The notes under the pieces: generated by a model
What the model saw: only the letters and a program-made list of their open reading frames with translations
Told to the model about the DNA's origin: nothing
The model's database searches: none
Shown: piece after piece, positions 1 to 5,900 of the stretch
Layout: every line of letters starts with the position of its first letter
How positions within the stretch are numbered: position 1 is the first letter of the stretch
Program-made: the position numbers and the translations under genes
Assembly (NCBI GenBank): GCA_937897535.1
Contig: CALCQB010000058.1
Location: forward strand, 1-15,665
Length of the DNA: 15,665 nucleotides
Direction of reading: 5' to 3'
From: an uncultured Novosphingobium sp.
GTDB lineage: Bacteria > Pseudomonadota > Alphaproteobacteria > Sphingomonadales > Sphingomonadaceae

Positions 1-26
1 AGTTCAGACGTGTGCTCTTCCGATCT
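1..26 (+). other. Illumina TruSeq read-2 adapter remnant (artefact)
   Basis: The first 26 bases match the 3' part of the TruSeq read-2 adapter and end in the diagnostic GTGCTCTTCCGATCT. They are not part of the organism's genome. The biological sequence starts at 27, inside a coding region. Confidence 0.97.
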
Positions 27-256
27 GCTCCGATGTCCAGCACGAGGACATCGGGCATGGCGATCAGCAGCAGCTGCAGCAACTGATATCCCGGGGCGCC
101 ACAGCCGACCAGTTCGACCGCCTCGCTGCGCGACAGCTGCATGGACAGTCCTTCGGAGACCAACAATACGTCGCTAGCAACCACAACCCGCGGCAAAGTG
201 CAGTCATCGAGACGCCTGCCGACATCAATGAACGATTCTGACTGCAATGGCCCCAT
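27..256 (-). CDS. Response regulator, N-terminal receiver domain (partial, 3' end missing)
   Basis: Reading leftward from the ATG at 254-256 gives 76 codons before the adapter cuts the gene. The product resembles the first two thirds of a CheY-like receiver domain of the NarL/LuxR type. Residues 23-36 (RVVVASDVLLVSEG) form the first beta-strand and acidic pocket, and residues 69-76 (DVLVLDIG) form the third strand with Asp74 as the expected phosphorylation site. The usual Asp-Asp pair of the pocket reads Ser28-Asp29, so one magnesium-binding acid appears replaced. The output domain, if any, lies beyond the contig; a LuxR-type DNA-binding domain would be usual for this layout but cannot be seen. 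A GGAG ribosome site lies 8 nt before the ATG. The gene faces away from all other minus-strand genes across a long gap, so it is probably a separate unit. Confidence 0.75.
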
Positions 257-317
257 GCCTTGTGCTCCAAAGTGTCTCGTCTTGGCACAGCCAGGACAAC
301 ATACTATTTTGGACCCG

Positions 318-323
318 ATTATA
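318..323 (-). promoter_or_regulatory. Candidate -10 box upstream of the response regulator
   Basis: On the minus strand this reads TATAAT, 61 nt before the response-regulator ATG, inside the most AT-rich stretch of the gap (about 300-355). No convincing -35 hexamer stands 16-18 nt further upstream, so this is only a candidate. Confidence 0.3.
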
Positions 324-522
324 GGCTAATGGATTAACCAGATTATTATCTTGGAATCCGAAACACCCAGAAGATGACAAGAATCGACTAGAAGTTCGGC
401 TCGAATGTTACCTGTCAGGTACTGGAGCGGTCAATCCGGACTCGGCCAAAAAGCGCCGAAGCGCATTCCACGCAGGATCGGGCAATCGCGCCGTCCCTGC
501 CCGAACCAAACCCGGCCCGGCT

Positions 523-542
523 CAGGTTCAGGTTCAGGTTCA
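523..542. repeat. Tandem hexamer repeat (CAGGTT)x3.3
   Basis: Three perfect copies of CAGGTT are followed by CA. The tract lies in non-coding DNA downstream of the SMP-30-like gene. It could vary in copy number by slippage; no function is apparent. Confidence 0.85.
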
Positions 543-602
543 CGCGAATCATCATTGCACAAGCGCAAGAGCAATCACCAAAGGCCGCACGCACTAGGCT
601 GG

Positions 603-1448
603 TCAGGGAATCGGAACCGACCCGACTTGGCCTGCGACCAGATCGCTGAACCACAGATTGCCCCTGACTGGTTCCACCCCGGTCGGCTGGCGTAGCCCGG
701 TCTTCAGTACGGTAACTCTTGCCAGGTTTCCGGTTACTTGCAGCGAAAGCAGGCGGCCCCCGCCGGCTTCGGCAACGTACAGCCTCCCCCGGCCGGCGCG
801 CATGCCATCGGGCCGCTGAACCGGGGTATCGGTTGTAATTTCGACAAGGCCAGGCGATTTTCGGGTGGCGCGCTCGATCCGGTAAAACCGGCCAGTGCGG
901 ATATTGCTGACGTACAGCATGCCGTTCAGGAAGGTAATTCCGTCGACGCCTTCGAGCCGGGGATCCTGCAATAACAGCTTCGCAGCTCTGGCGCCGGACG
1001 GCAGACGGTAGATCTTGCCGTTGGTATCGGCGATGTAGAGCGCCCGCTCCGGACCGATACTGACGTCGTTACAGGTTGAAAACCCCGGCAGATCCCAGCG
1101 AAATTTCTGCTTCCGCGAGCTGAGGTCAAACCCGCGCAGGTTTGAGCGGCGACCGTCGGGACCTGGCGTGAAATGGCAGGCCCACAAGGTCCCGCTGCGC
1201 CGATCGGCCAACACCCCCAGGATCGATCCACCCTCGCCGCTCAGGTCGGCAAAGGTATCAGCGGTCGTCGAACCGCGCCGGATGATGTCTATCCGGGGCG
1301 CCGCAAAACTGCCGACGATGATGTCGCCCCTGGCAGTCAGGGTCAGGTTTTCAGGCTGAGTCTTGCCGTCGCGGACCGTGATTTCGCCGATTGCAGCCGG
1401 AGCTGCGGCGATCAGCAGCCAAAGCGCGGCAAGGCCAGGCCGAGCCAT
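603..1448 (-). CDS. Exported SMP-30/gluconolactonase-like beta-propeller protein
   Basis: The 281-residue product has a signal peptide (hydrophobic core at about 6-20, AAIGE cleavage region) and then repeated blade-like segments: GTLWACHF, RALYIADT, GMLYVSNI, GRLYVAEA and GNLWFSDL. This pattern and length fit the six-bladed SMP-30/gluconolactonase/LRE family, whose members hydrolyse sugar or other lactones with a divalent metal. Possible metal ligands are Glu33 (QPENL), Asn127 (TCNDV), Asn182 (VSNI) and Asp214 (RPDG); the assignment is by motif, not structure. The open frame extends further upstream, but its translation there is basic low-complexity sequence lying over the neighbouring small ORF. 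The ATG at 1448 gives a clean signal peptide. It starts 5 nt after the small ORF's stop and is the last gene of the minus-strand AKR operon. A strictosidine-synthase-like propeller is the main alternative. The substrate is unknown. Confidence 0.75.
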   Translation of the reverse strand: MARPGLAALWLLIAAAPAAIGEITVRDGKTQPENLTLTARGDIIVGSFAAPRIDIIRRGSTTADTFADLSGEGGSILGVLADRRSGTLWACHFTPGPDGRRSNLRGFDLSSRKQKFRWDLPGFSTCNDVSIGPERALYIADTNGKIYRLPSGARAAKLLLQDPRLEGVDGITFLNGMLYVSNIRTGRFYRIERATRKSPGLVEITTDTPVQRPDGMRAGRGRLYVAEAGGGRLLSLQVTGNLARVTVLKTGLRQPTGVEPVRGNLWFSDLVAGQVGSVPIP

Positions 1449-1453
1449 CCCGG

Positions 1454-1582
1454 CTAGGCCCCGAGCAGCCTGGTGAACGGCAGCGAAAGCAGGTTCCAGC
1501 CCGCGTCCTGCCGGACATAAACTTCGGTGACCACGACCGGATTGACCACTTCGTTTTCGCAAATAGCAGATATATTGTCCAT
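1454..1582 (-). pseudogene. 42-codon ORF resembling the C-terminal tail of an NTF2/SnoaL (DUF4440-like) protein
   Basis: This short frame starts at ATG 1580-1582 and ends TAG, 5 nt before the SMP-30-like start and 27 nt after the upstream AKR stop. The second half of its product (VVVTEVYVRQDAGWNLLSL, then PFTRLLGA) looks like the last two beta-strands of small NTF2/SnoaL-type alpha+beta proteins, where V-x-V-R-x-x-x-G-W-x-L is common. Such proteins are usually 120-150 residues long. Here nothing upstream continues the fold, because an in-frame stop and then the AKR gene intervene. The likeliest reading is the 3' remnant of a gene whose front was deleted. It might instead survive as a translated leader coupled to the SMP-30-like gene. 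The family assignment is by eye and uncertain. Confidence 0.45.
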
Positions 1583-1609
1583 TTCAGGTCGCTCAGCTAA
1601 TCCCTACCG

Positions 1610-2749
1610 TCACTTCGCCCTTTCGGGCGCTTCGACTTCGGAATAGGCTAGGACTGCGTCGGGCAGGCGCGCGCCGCGCACCGCAATCGCGTTGAGCGAC
1701 GTTGTGAACTCGGCCAATTCCGCAGCCGTGAAGCGGATCTGCGCCGAACCGGCATTCTCCAGCATATGCGCCATCTGCGTGGTCCCCGGTATAGCTGCGA
1801 TCCAGGGCTTCTGCGCCAGCAGCCAGGCCAGGGCAATCTGCCCGGGCGCAGCCTGCTTTCGCGCCGCCCAATCGCGGGCGAGAGCCACCAGCGCGAGGTT
1901 GACCGGGAGGTTTTCGGGCGAGAAGCGCGTCTCGATCCCGCGAATATCGCCCTGGGCAAACCGGGTATTCGCATCGATTGCCCCGGTCAGGAAGCCGACA
2001 CCCAGCGGGCTCCAGGCCACGAAGCCGATGCCCAGTTCCTCGCAAGCCTTGAGCACCCATTGCTCGGGACCACGCCACAATAGCGAGTACTCGTTCTGCA
2101 CCGCGGTCACCGGCGTTTCGGCATGGGCCCGGCGCAAGGTGTTCGGCCCCATCTCGCACAGGCCCCAGTGCAGCACCTTGCCTTCGCGCATCAGGTCCTT
2201 GATCAGCCCGGCGACGTCTTCGATCGGCACGGCGGGATCGACCCGGTGCTGATAGAGAAGGTCGATCCGGTCGGTACCGAGGCGTTTGAGCATGCCGTCG
2301 ACCACCTGCCGGACATGCTCGGGCCGGCTGTTGAGACCTGGCATCCGCTGGCCGGTCTGTTGGTCGATGTTCCAGCCGAACTTCGAGGTGATCACCACCT
2401 TGTCGCGGAACGCAACGATGCCTTCGCCCAGCAACCGCTCGACCAGGTGCGGGCCATAGGCTTCGGCCGCGTCGAAGAAGGTCACCCCGTTGTCGTAGGC
2501 AGCCCGGATGATCCGCAGCATTTCAGGGCGGGTCGGCACCGTGGTCTGATAGGTCCGGGTCATGTTCTGGACCCCGAGGCCGATCCCCGAAACTGTGAGC
2601 GAGCCCAGCTTGCGGCGGGTCGGCTGGGTCGGGCGGGGCGCGGCCGCCGCTCCGCTGCTCGCCGCCGCCAGCAACGGCGCTGCGGCAAGCACCCCCGCGC
2701 CGCCAAGAAAGCCGCGCCGTCCGACCGGCAACTCGTGGTTGTTGTCCAT
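1610..2749 (-). CDS. Tat-exported aldo/keto reductase
   Basis: The 379-residue product is an (alpha/beta)8 aldo/keto reductase behind a twin-arginine signal: GRRGFLGG at 10-17 followed by an alanine/leucine-rich core ending near residue 37. The catalytic tetrad is present: Asp93 (FFDAAEAYG), Tyr98, Lys123 (TSKFG) and His168 (YQHRVDP). Tat export implies folding, probably with a bound nicotinamide cofactor, in the cytoplasm before release to the periplasm. The glycine-rich GCMG near the N-terminus of the two neighbouring paralogues is replaced (GLGVQNM). The cofactor-tail loop after IPGT reads TQMAHMLEN where the paralogues read K-x-H-R-x-EEN, so the basic residues expected to hold the NADPH 2'-phosphate are missing. 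It starts 5 nt after the stop of the upstream AKR, with AAGG overlapping that stop, so translation is probably coupled. The substrate is unknown. Confidence 0.88.
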   Translation of the reverse strand: MDNNHELPVGRRGFLGGAGVLAAAPLLAAASSGAAAAPRPTQPTRRKLGSLTVSGIGLGVQNMTRTYQTTVPTRPEMLRIIRAAYDNGVTFFDAAEAYGPHLVERLLGEGIVAFRDKVVITSKFGWNIDQQTGQRMPGLNSRPEHVRQVVDGMLKRLGTDRIDLLYQHRVDPAVPIEDVAGLIKDLMREGKVLHWGLCEMGPNTLRRAHAETPVTAVQNEYSLLWRGPEQWVLKACEELGIGFVAWSPLGVGFLTGAIDANTRFAQGDIRGIETRFSPENLPVNLALVALARDWAARKQAAPGQIALAWLLAQKPWIAAIPGTTQMAHMLENAGSAQIRFTAAELAEFTTSLNAIAVRGARLPDAVLAYSEVEAPERAK

Positions 2750-2754
2750 CGCCT

Positions 2755-3744
2755 TCAGTCCCGGTCGGTCAGGGCCAGCACGAAATCGGGTAGCCGCGCG
2801 CCCTCGATCGTGATTTGGGCCGTGCCCGCTTCGATCTCGTGCAGGTCCTCGGCGGTCAGCGCCAGGTCGGCCGCGCCGAGATTTTCCTCGAGCCGGTGCA
2901 GCTTGATCGTCCCGGGAATGGGGACGATTGTCGGGGCCTGCGCCAGCAGCCAGGCCAGTGCGACTTGCGCCGCCGTGGCATTCCTGCGCGCCGCGACCGC
3001 TTTGACCACATCGACCAGCGCCATGTTGGCGGCCCGCGCCTCAGGCGTGAACCGCGGCGACATTGCGCGGAAGTCATCGGCACCAAGCGGGGTCGCTGCG
3101 TTGATCGTGCCGGTCAGAAAGCCGGCGCCGAGCGGGCTCCACGGGACAAAGCCGATCCCCAGCGCGTGGCAGGCTGCGAGCACGCCGTTGGCCTCGACAT
3201 CGCGGGTCCACAGCGAGTATTCGCTCTGCACTGCGGCGAGCGGGTGCACCGCATGGGCGCGGCGGATCGTGCTCGCGCTGGCCTCGGACAGGCCGTATTG
3301 CCGGACCTTGCCGGCCGCGATCAGTTGCTGGATCGTCCCGGCGACATCCTCGATCGGCACCGCCGGATCGACCCGGTGCTGGAACAGCAGGTCGATGCAA
3401 TCGATCCCGAGCCGCGCCAGACTGGCATCGACCACCTCGCGAATATGTTCAGGCCGGCTGTCGAGCCCGTAGCGGGTGCCGTCGGGGTTGATCCCGAATC
3501 CGAACTTGGTGGCGATCACGACCTGGTCGCGAAACGGTTTGACCGCCCGGCCGAGCAGCTGCTCGTTGGTGAACGGGCCATAGGCCTCGGCGGTGTCGAA
3601 CAGGGTAACGCCGCGGTCGAACGCGGCTTCGATCAGCCGGACGCCCTCGTCGCGAGCGACCGGCGCGTTGTAGAGGCCGTCGAGCCCCATGCAGCCATAG
3701 CCGAGAGCCGAGACTTCGAGCGATCCGAGGGTGCGCTTTTGCAT
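2755..3744 (-). CDS. Aldo/keto reductase (cytoplasmic), first gene of the AKR operon
   Basis: The 329-residue product is a full-length AKR13-like oxidoreductase without a signal peptide. Counted from the chosen ATG, the tetrad is Asp50 (LFDTAEAYG), Tyr55, Lys80 (ATKFG) and His123 (FQHRVDP). The glycine-rich ALGYGCMGLD is intact. The cofactor loop IPGTIKLHRLEEN has the Lys and Arg typical of NADPH-binding members. The expected reaction is NADPH-dependent reduction of an aldehyde or ketone, or the reverse. An ATG four codons upstream leaves no room for its Shine-Dalgarno sequence; the ATG at 3742-3744 has GGA 7 nt upstream and matches the usual MQKRTLG start. The gene is divergent from a LysR regulator across about 120 bp and is probably that regulator's direct target. 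It is clearly paralogous to the genes at 1610 and 4901. Confidence 0.9.
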   Translation of the reverse strand: MQKRTLGSLEVSALGYGCMGLDGLYNAPVARDEGVRLIEAAFDRGVTLFDTAEAYGPFTNEQLLGRAVKPFRDQVVIATKFGFGINPDGTRYGLDSRPEHIREVVDASLARLGIDCIDLLFQHRVDPAVPIEDVAGTIQQLIAAGKVRQYGLSEASASTIRRAHAVHPLAAVQSEYSLWTRDVEANGVLAACHALGIGFVPWSPLGAGFLTGTINAATPLGADDFRAMSPRFTPEARAANMALVDVVKAVAARRNATAAQVALAWLLAQAPTIVPIPGTIKLHRLEENLGAADLALTAEDLHEIEAGTAQITIEGARLPDFVLALTDRD

Positions 3745-3797
3745 GATCCGGTCCATCCTTGATTGCGCACAGCGGCGCGTCTTGTCCGATGGGGCAA

Positions 3798-3836
3798 ATT
3801 AGCGGATGCAGTCTTGCGCGATTAGCGGCTATAATC
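3798..3836. promoter_or_regulatory. Candidate LysR operator in the lysR/AKR divergent promoter region
   Basis: The octamer ATTAGCGG occurs twice in direct orientation (3798-3805 and 3821-3828), 23 bp apart, about two helical turns. The second copy is part of a 17-bp inverted repeat, GATTA-N7-TAATC (3820-3836), which contains the T-N11-A pattern of LysR-type boxes. It overlaps the TATAAT at 3830-3835, so binding could repress lysR while acting on the divergent AKR operon. Function is inferred from position and symmetry only. Confidence 0.6.
3830..3835 (+). promoter_or_regulatory. Candidate -10 box (TATAAT) for the lysR gene
   Basis: A perfect TATAAT lies 29 nt before the lysR start codon and is embedded in the inverted repeat of the candidate operator. 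There is no good -35 hexamer at 17 nt, which would fit a promoter that needs its regulator or is simply weak. Confidence 0.45.
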
Positions 3837-3853
3837 GGCATGTAGTCATGCCG
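3836..3853. promoter_or_regulatory. Perfect 7-bp inverted repeat in the lysR leader
   Basis: CGGCATG and CATGCCG are separated by TAGT, directly after the TATAAT box, and the right arm touches the GGAG ribosome site (3853-3856). In RNA it would form a 7-bp stem with a 4-nt loop that could limit translation of lysR. In DNA it could be a second regulator site. Confidence 0.5.
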
Positions 3854-3864
3854 GAGCTTCATCA

Positions 3865-4758
3865 ATGAAACGGGACGAGCTGGGTGAATTATCGGCCTTT
3901 CTGGCGGTCGCGCAGGAACACAGCTTCACCCGTGCCGCGGCCAAGCTCGGCACCTCGCAGTCCGCACTCAGCCATACGGTGCGGCGGCTGGAGGAACGGC
4001 TCGGGGTCCGGTTGCTCGCCCGGACGACCCGCCGGGTCTCGGTCACCGACGCCGGCGAACGGCTGCTCGCCCGGCTTGCCCCGGCGATGGGCGAGATCGC
4101 GGACAGCATCCAGGAACTGAGCGAAATGCGCGACAAGCCGGCCGGCACCGTCCGCATCACCACTTCCGAACACGCGGCCGTTGCGGTGCTCTGGCCCAGG
4201 CTTGAGCCCCTGCTGCGGGACTATCCCGACGTGCAGGTCGAACTGAGCATGGACAACGGGTTCGTCGATATCGTCGCCGATCGCTTCGATGCCGGGGTTC
4301 GCCTGGGCGAATCGATCGCCAAAGACATGATAGCAGTGCGGATCGGCCCCGAACTGCGGATGGCCGCCGTGGCGAGCCCGGCCTATTTCGAGCGCAATCC
4401 CCCGCCGCGCACCCCGCACGATCTGGCCCAGCATCGCTGCATCAACATCCGCCAGCGCAGTTCCGGCGGCCTCTACGCCTGGGAGTTCGAACAGGACGGC
4501 CGCGAGATCCGGGTCCGGGTCGAAGGCCAGTTGACCTTCAACGGTTCGCATCTGTTGATCGACGCAGCCCGGGCCGGTTTCGGCATCGCGCTTGTGATGG
4601 AAGATCTGGTCGCGCCGATGATCGCGGACGGCTCGCTGCGCCGGGTGCTCGAGGATTGGTGCCCGCCGTTTCCCGGCTATCACCTCTACTACCCGTCACG
4701 CCGCCAGCCTTCAGCCGCGTTTTCCCTGATCCTCGACGCCCTGCGCTTTCGGGGATGA
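3865..4758 (+). CDS. LysR-family transcriptional regulator
   Basis: The 297-residue product has the standard LysR layout. An N-terminal winged helix-turn-helix occupies about residues 1-62 (ELSAFLAVAQEHSFTRAAAK, then SQSALSHTVRRLEERLG, with RTTRRVSVTDAG after it). A linker helix follows, and an effector-binding domain runs from about residue 92 (GTVRITTSEHAA) to the end. Length is normal. The start codon has GGAG 8 nt upstream. The gene is divergent from the AKR operon and followed 142 nt later by a third AKR, the common arrangement of a LysR regulator controlling adjacent oxidoreductase genes. It probably acts as an activator of the AKR genes and a repressor of itself, with an inducer related to the AKR substrate. 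The specific subfamily cannot be named. Confidence 0.93.
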   Translation: MKRDELGELSAFLAVAQEHSFTRAAAKLGTSQSALSHTVRRLEERLGVRLLARTTRRVSVTDAGERLLARLAPAMGEIADSIQELSEMRDKPAGTVRITTSEHAAVAVLWPRLEPLLRDYPDVQVELSMDNGFVDIVADRFDAGVRLGESIAKDMIAVRIGPELRMAAVASPAYFERNPPPRTPHDLAQHRCINIRQRSSGGLYAWEFEQDGREIRVRVEGQLTFNGSHLLIDAARAGFGIALVMEDLVAPMIADGSLRRVLEDWCPPFPGYHLYYPSRRQPSAAFSLILDALRFRG

Positions 4759-4900
4759 CGGCCGGGCACGCAATTCACCCTGGTCTTCGCGTCGCATTCA
4801 TTACCCTGCAAGATAGGTTCATGCCGAACTGCAGGCCTAATCGAACAAGTGCCAAGGCTCTAAGGGCAGAGCAGACACGCGACCTGTAAGGAACTTGACT

Positions 4901-5896
4901 ATGCAAACACGTGAACTCGGTAGCGCCGGCCTGACCGTCTCGGCGCTAGGCTTTGGCTGCATGGGGCTCGATTTCGGTTATGCTCACAAGCTGAGCAAGG
5001 ACGACGGGATCGCGGTGATCCGTGCCGCACGCGAACGCGGAGTTACATTCTTCGACACCGCCGAGGTCTATGGCCCGTGGACCAACGAAACCATGGTCGG
5101 CGAAGCGCTGGCCCCGTTCAAGGGCGAAGTGGTGATCGCCACCAAGTTCGGCTTTGCGGCTCCCGCAAGCAGCGGAGGATTGCCCGGGGTCGACAGCAGC
5201 CCGGCCCGGATCCGGCAGGTTTGCGAAGCCTCGTTGCAGCGCCTGCAGGTCGAGGCGATCGACCTGCTTTACCAGCACCGGGTCGACCCCAAGGTGCCGA
5301 TCGAGGACGTTGCGGGCACGGTCAGGGACCTGATCGCAGAGGGCAAGGTCAAGCACTTTGGCATGTCCGAACCGGGTGCGGCAACGCTGCGCAAGGCCCA
5401 TGCGGTCCAGCCGGTCAGCGCGGTGCAGAACGAATATTCGCTGTGGACCCGCCAGGTTGAGACCAACGGCATTCTTGATGCCTGCACCGAACTCGGGATC
5501 GGGCTGGTGCCCTATTCACCGCTGGGCAAGGGGTTCCTGACCGGGACGATTGCCACTGCGGGCGACGTCGCGGTGGGCGATTTCCGGGGCACTTTGCCGC
5601 GGTTTCAGGCCGAAGCGCTGGACCACAACCTGCAGCTGGTCGAACTGATCAAGCGGATCGCCGCGGCGCGCGGCGCGACCCCGGCGCAGATTGCGCTGGC
5701 CTGGCTGCTGGCCAAGGCGCCGTTCATCGTCCCGATCCCCGGCACCACCAAGGTCCACCGGATTGAGGAGAACCTCGGCGCGCTCGACGTCGAACTCAGC
5801 CCCGCCGACGTCGCCGAGATCGAGGCGCTGCTCGCCACCGTAACGGTCGAAGGCGGGCGCTATACCCCGGCGGGCGAGGCGATGACCGGGCTGTAA
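4901..5896 (+). CDS. Aldo/keto reductase (third paralogue)
   Basis: The 331-residue product is a cytoplasmic AKR of the same AKR13-like type. The tetrad is Asp52 (FFDTAEVYG), Tyr57, Lys82 (ATKFG) and His126 (YQHRVDP). ALGFGCMGLD and the NADPH-loop IPGTTKVHRIEEN are both intact. The ATG at 4901 has AAGGA 8 nt upstream; a TTG two codons earlier is in frame but is too close to that ribosome site. It lies on the same strand as the LysR gene, 142 nt downstream, a gap long enough for its own promoter. A small GCTCT/AGAGC inverted repeat sits at 4857-4872. Its stop is only 4 nt from the stop of the convergent carboxylesterase, with no visible terminator between them. Its motifs are closer to those of 2755-3744 than to the exported paralogue. 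The substrate is unknown. Confidence 0.9.
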   Translation: MQTRELGSAGLTVSALGFGCMGLDFGYAHKLSKDDGIAVIRAARERGVTFFDTAEVYGPWTNETMVGEALAPFKGEVVIATKFGFAAPASSGGLPGVDSSPARIRQVCEASLQRLQVEAIDLLYQHRVDPKVPIEDVAGTVRDLIAEGKVKHFGMSEPGAATLRKAHAVQPVSAVQNEYSLWTRQVETNGILDACTELGIGLVPYSPLGKGFLTGTIATAGDVAVGDFRGTLPRFQAEALDHNLQLVELIKRIAAARGATPAQIALAWLLAKAPFIVPIPGTTKVHRIEENLGALDVELSPADVAEIEALLATVTVEGGRYTPAGEAMTGL

Positions 5897-5900
5897 GGTC

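Larger units (their letters stand above)
257..602. other. Non-coding interval of 346 bp
   Basis: This gap lies between the start of the response regulator and the end of the SMP-30-like gene. I see no credible gene in it: the open frames here have arginine- and serine-rich, low-complexity translations and no recognisable motif or ribosome site. It contains an AT-rich stretch at about 300-355 with a TATAAT on the minus strand and a short hexamer repeat at 523-542. A weak ATTGC...GCAAT inverted repeat lies near 554-575. No clear terminator follows the SMP-30-like gene. Confidence 0.6.

Noticed and set aside
317..330. GATTATAGGCTAAT, similar to the LysR operator half-sites read in reverse
   Set aside because: The half-site spacing is two bases shorter than in the lysR palindrome and the region is AT-rich, so chance is likely.
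405..695. Small open frames on both strands in the left gap
   Set aside because: Their translations are low-complexity and partly encoded by the hexamer repeat, have no convincing ribosome site, and overlap the end of the SMP-30-like gene.
1449..1562. 38-codon N-terminal extension of the SMP-30-like protein
   Set aside because: It overlaps the NTF2-like fragment in another frame, begins with a non-ATG codon, and would bury the signal peptide inside the protein.
2123..3762. Long plus-strand frames opposite the two minus-strand AKR genes
   Set aside because: They are mirror frames of conserved AKR motifs and have no independent ribosome site or domain.
4817..4829. GTTC-N5-GAAC inverted repeat upstream of the third AKR
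   Set aside because: Four-base arms are too short to claim, and it does not match the lysR/AKR operator sequence.
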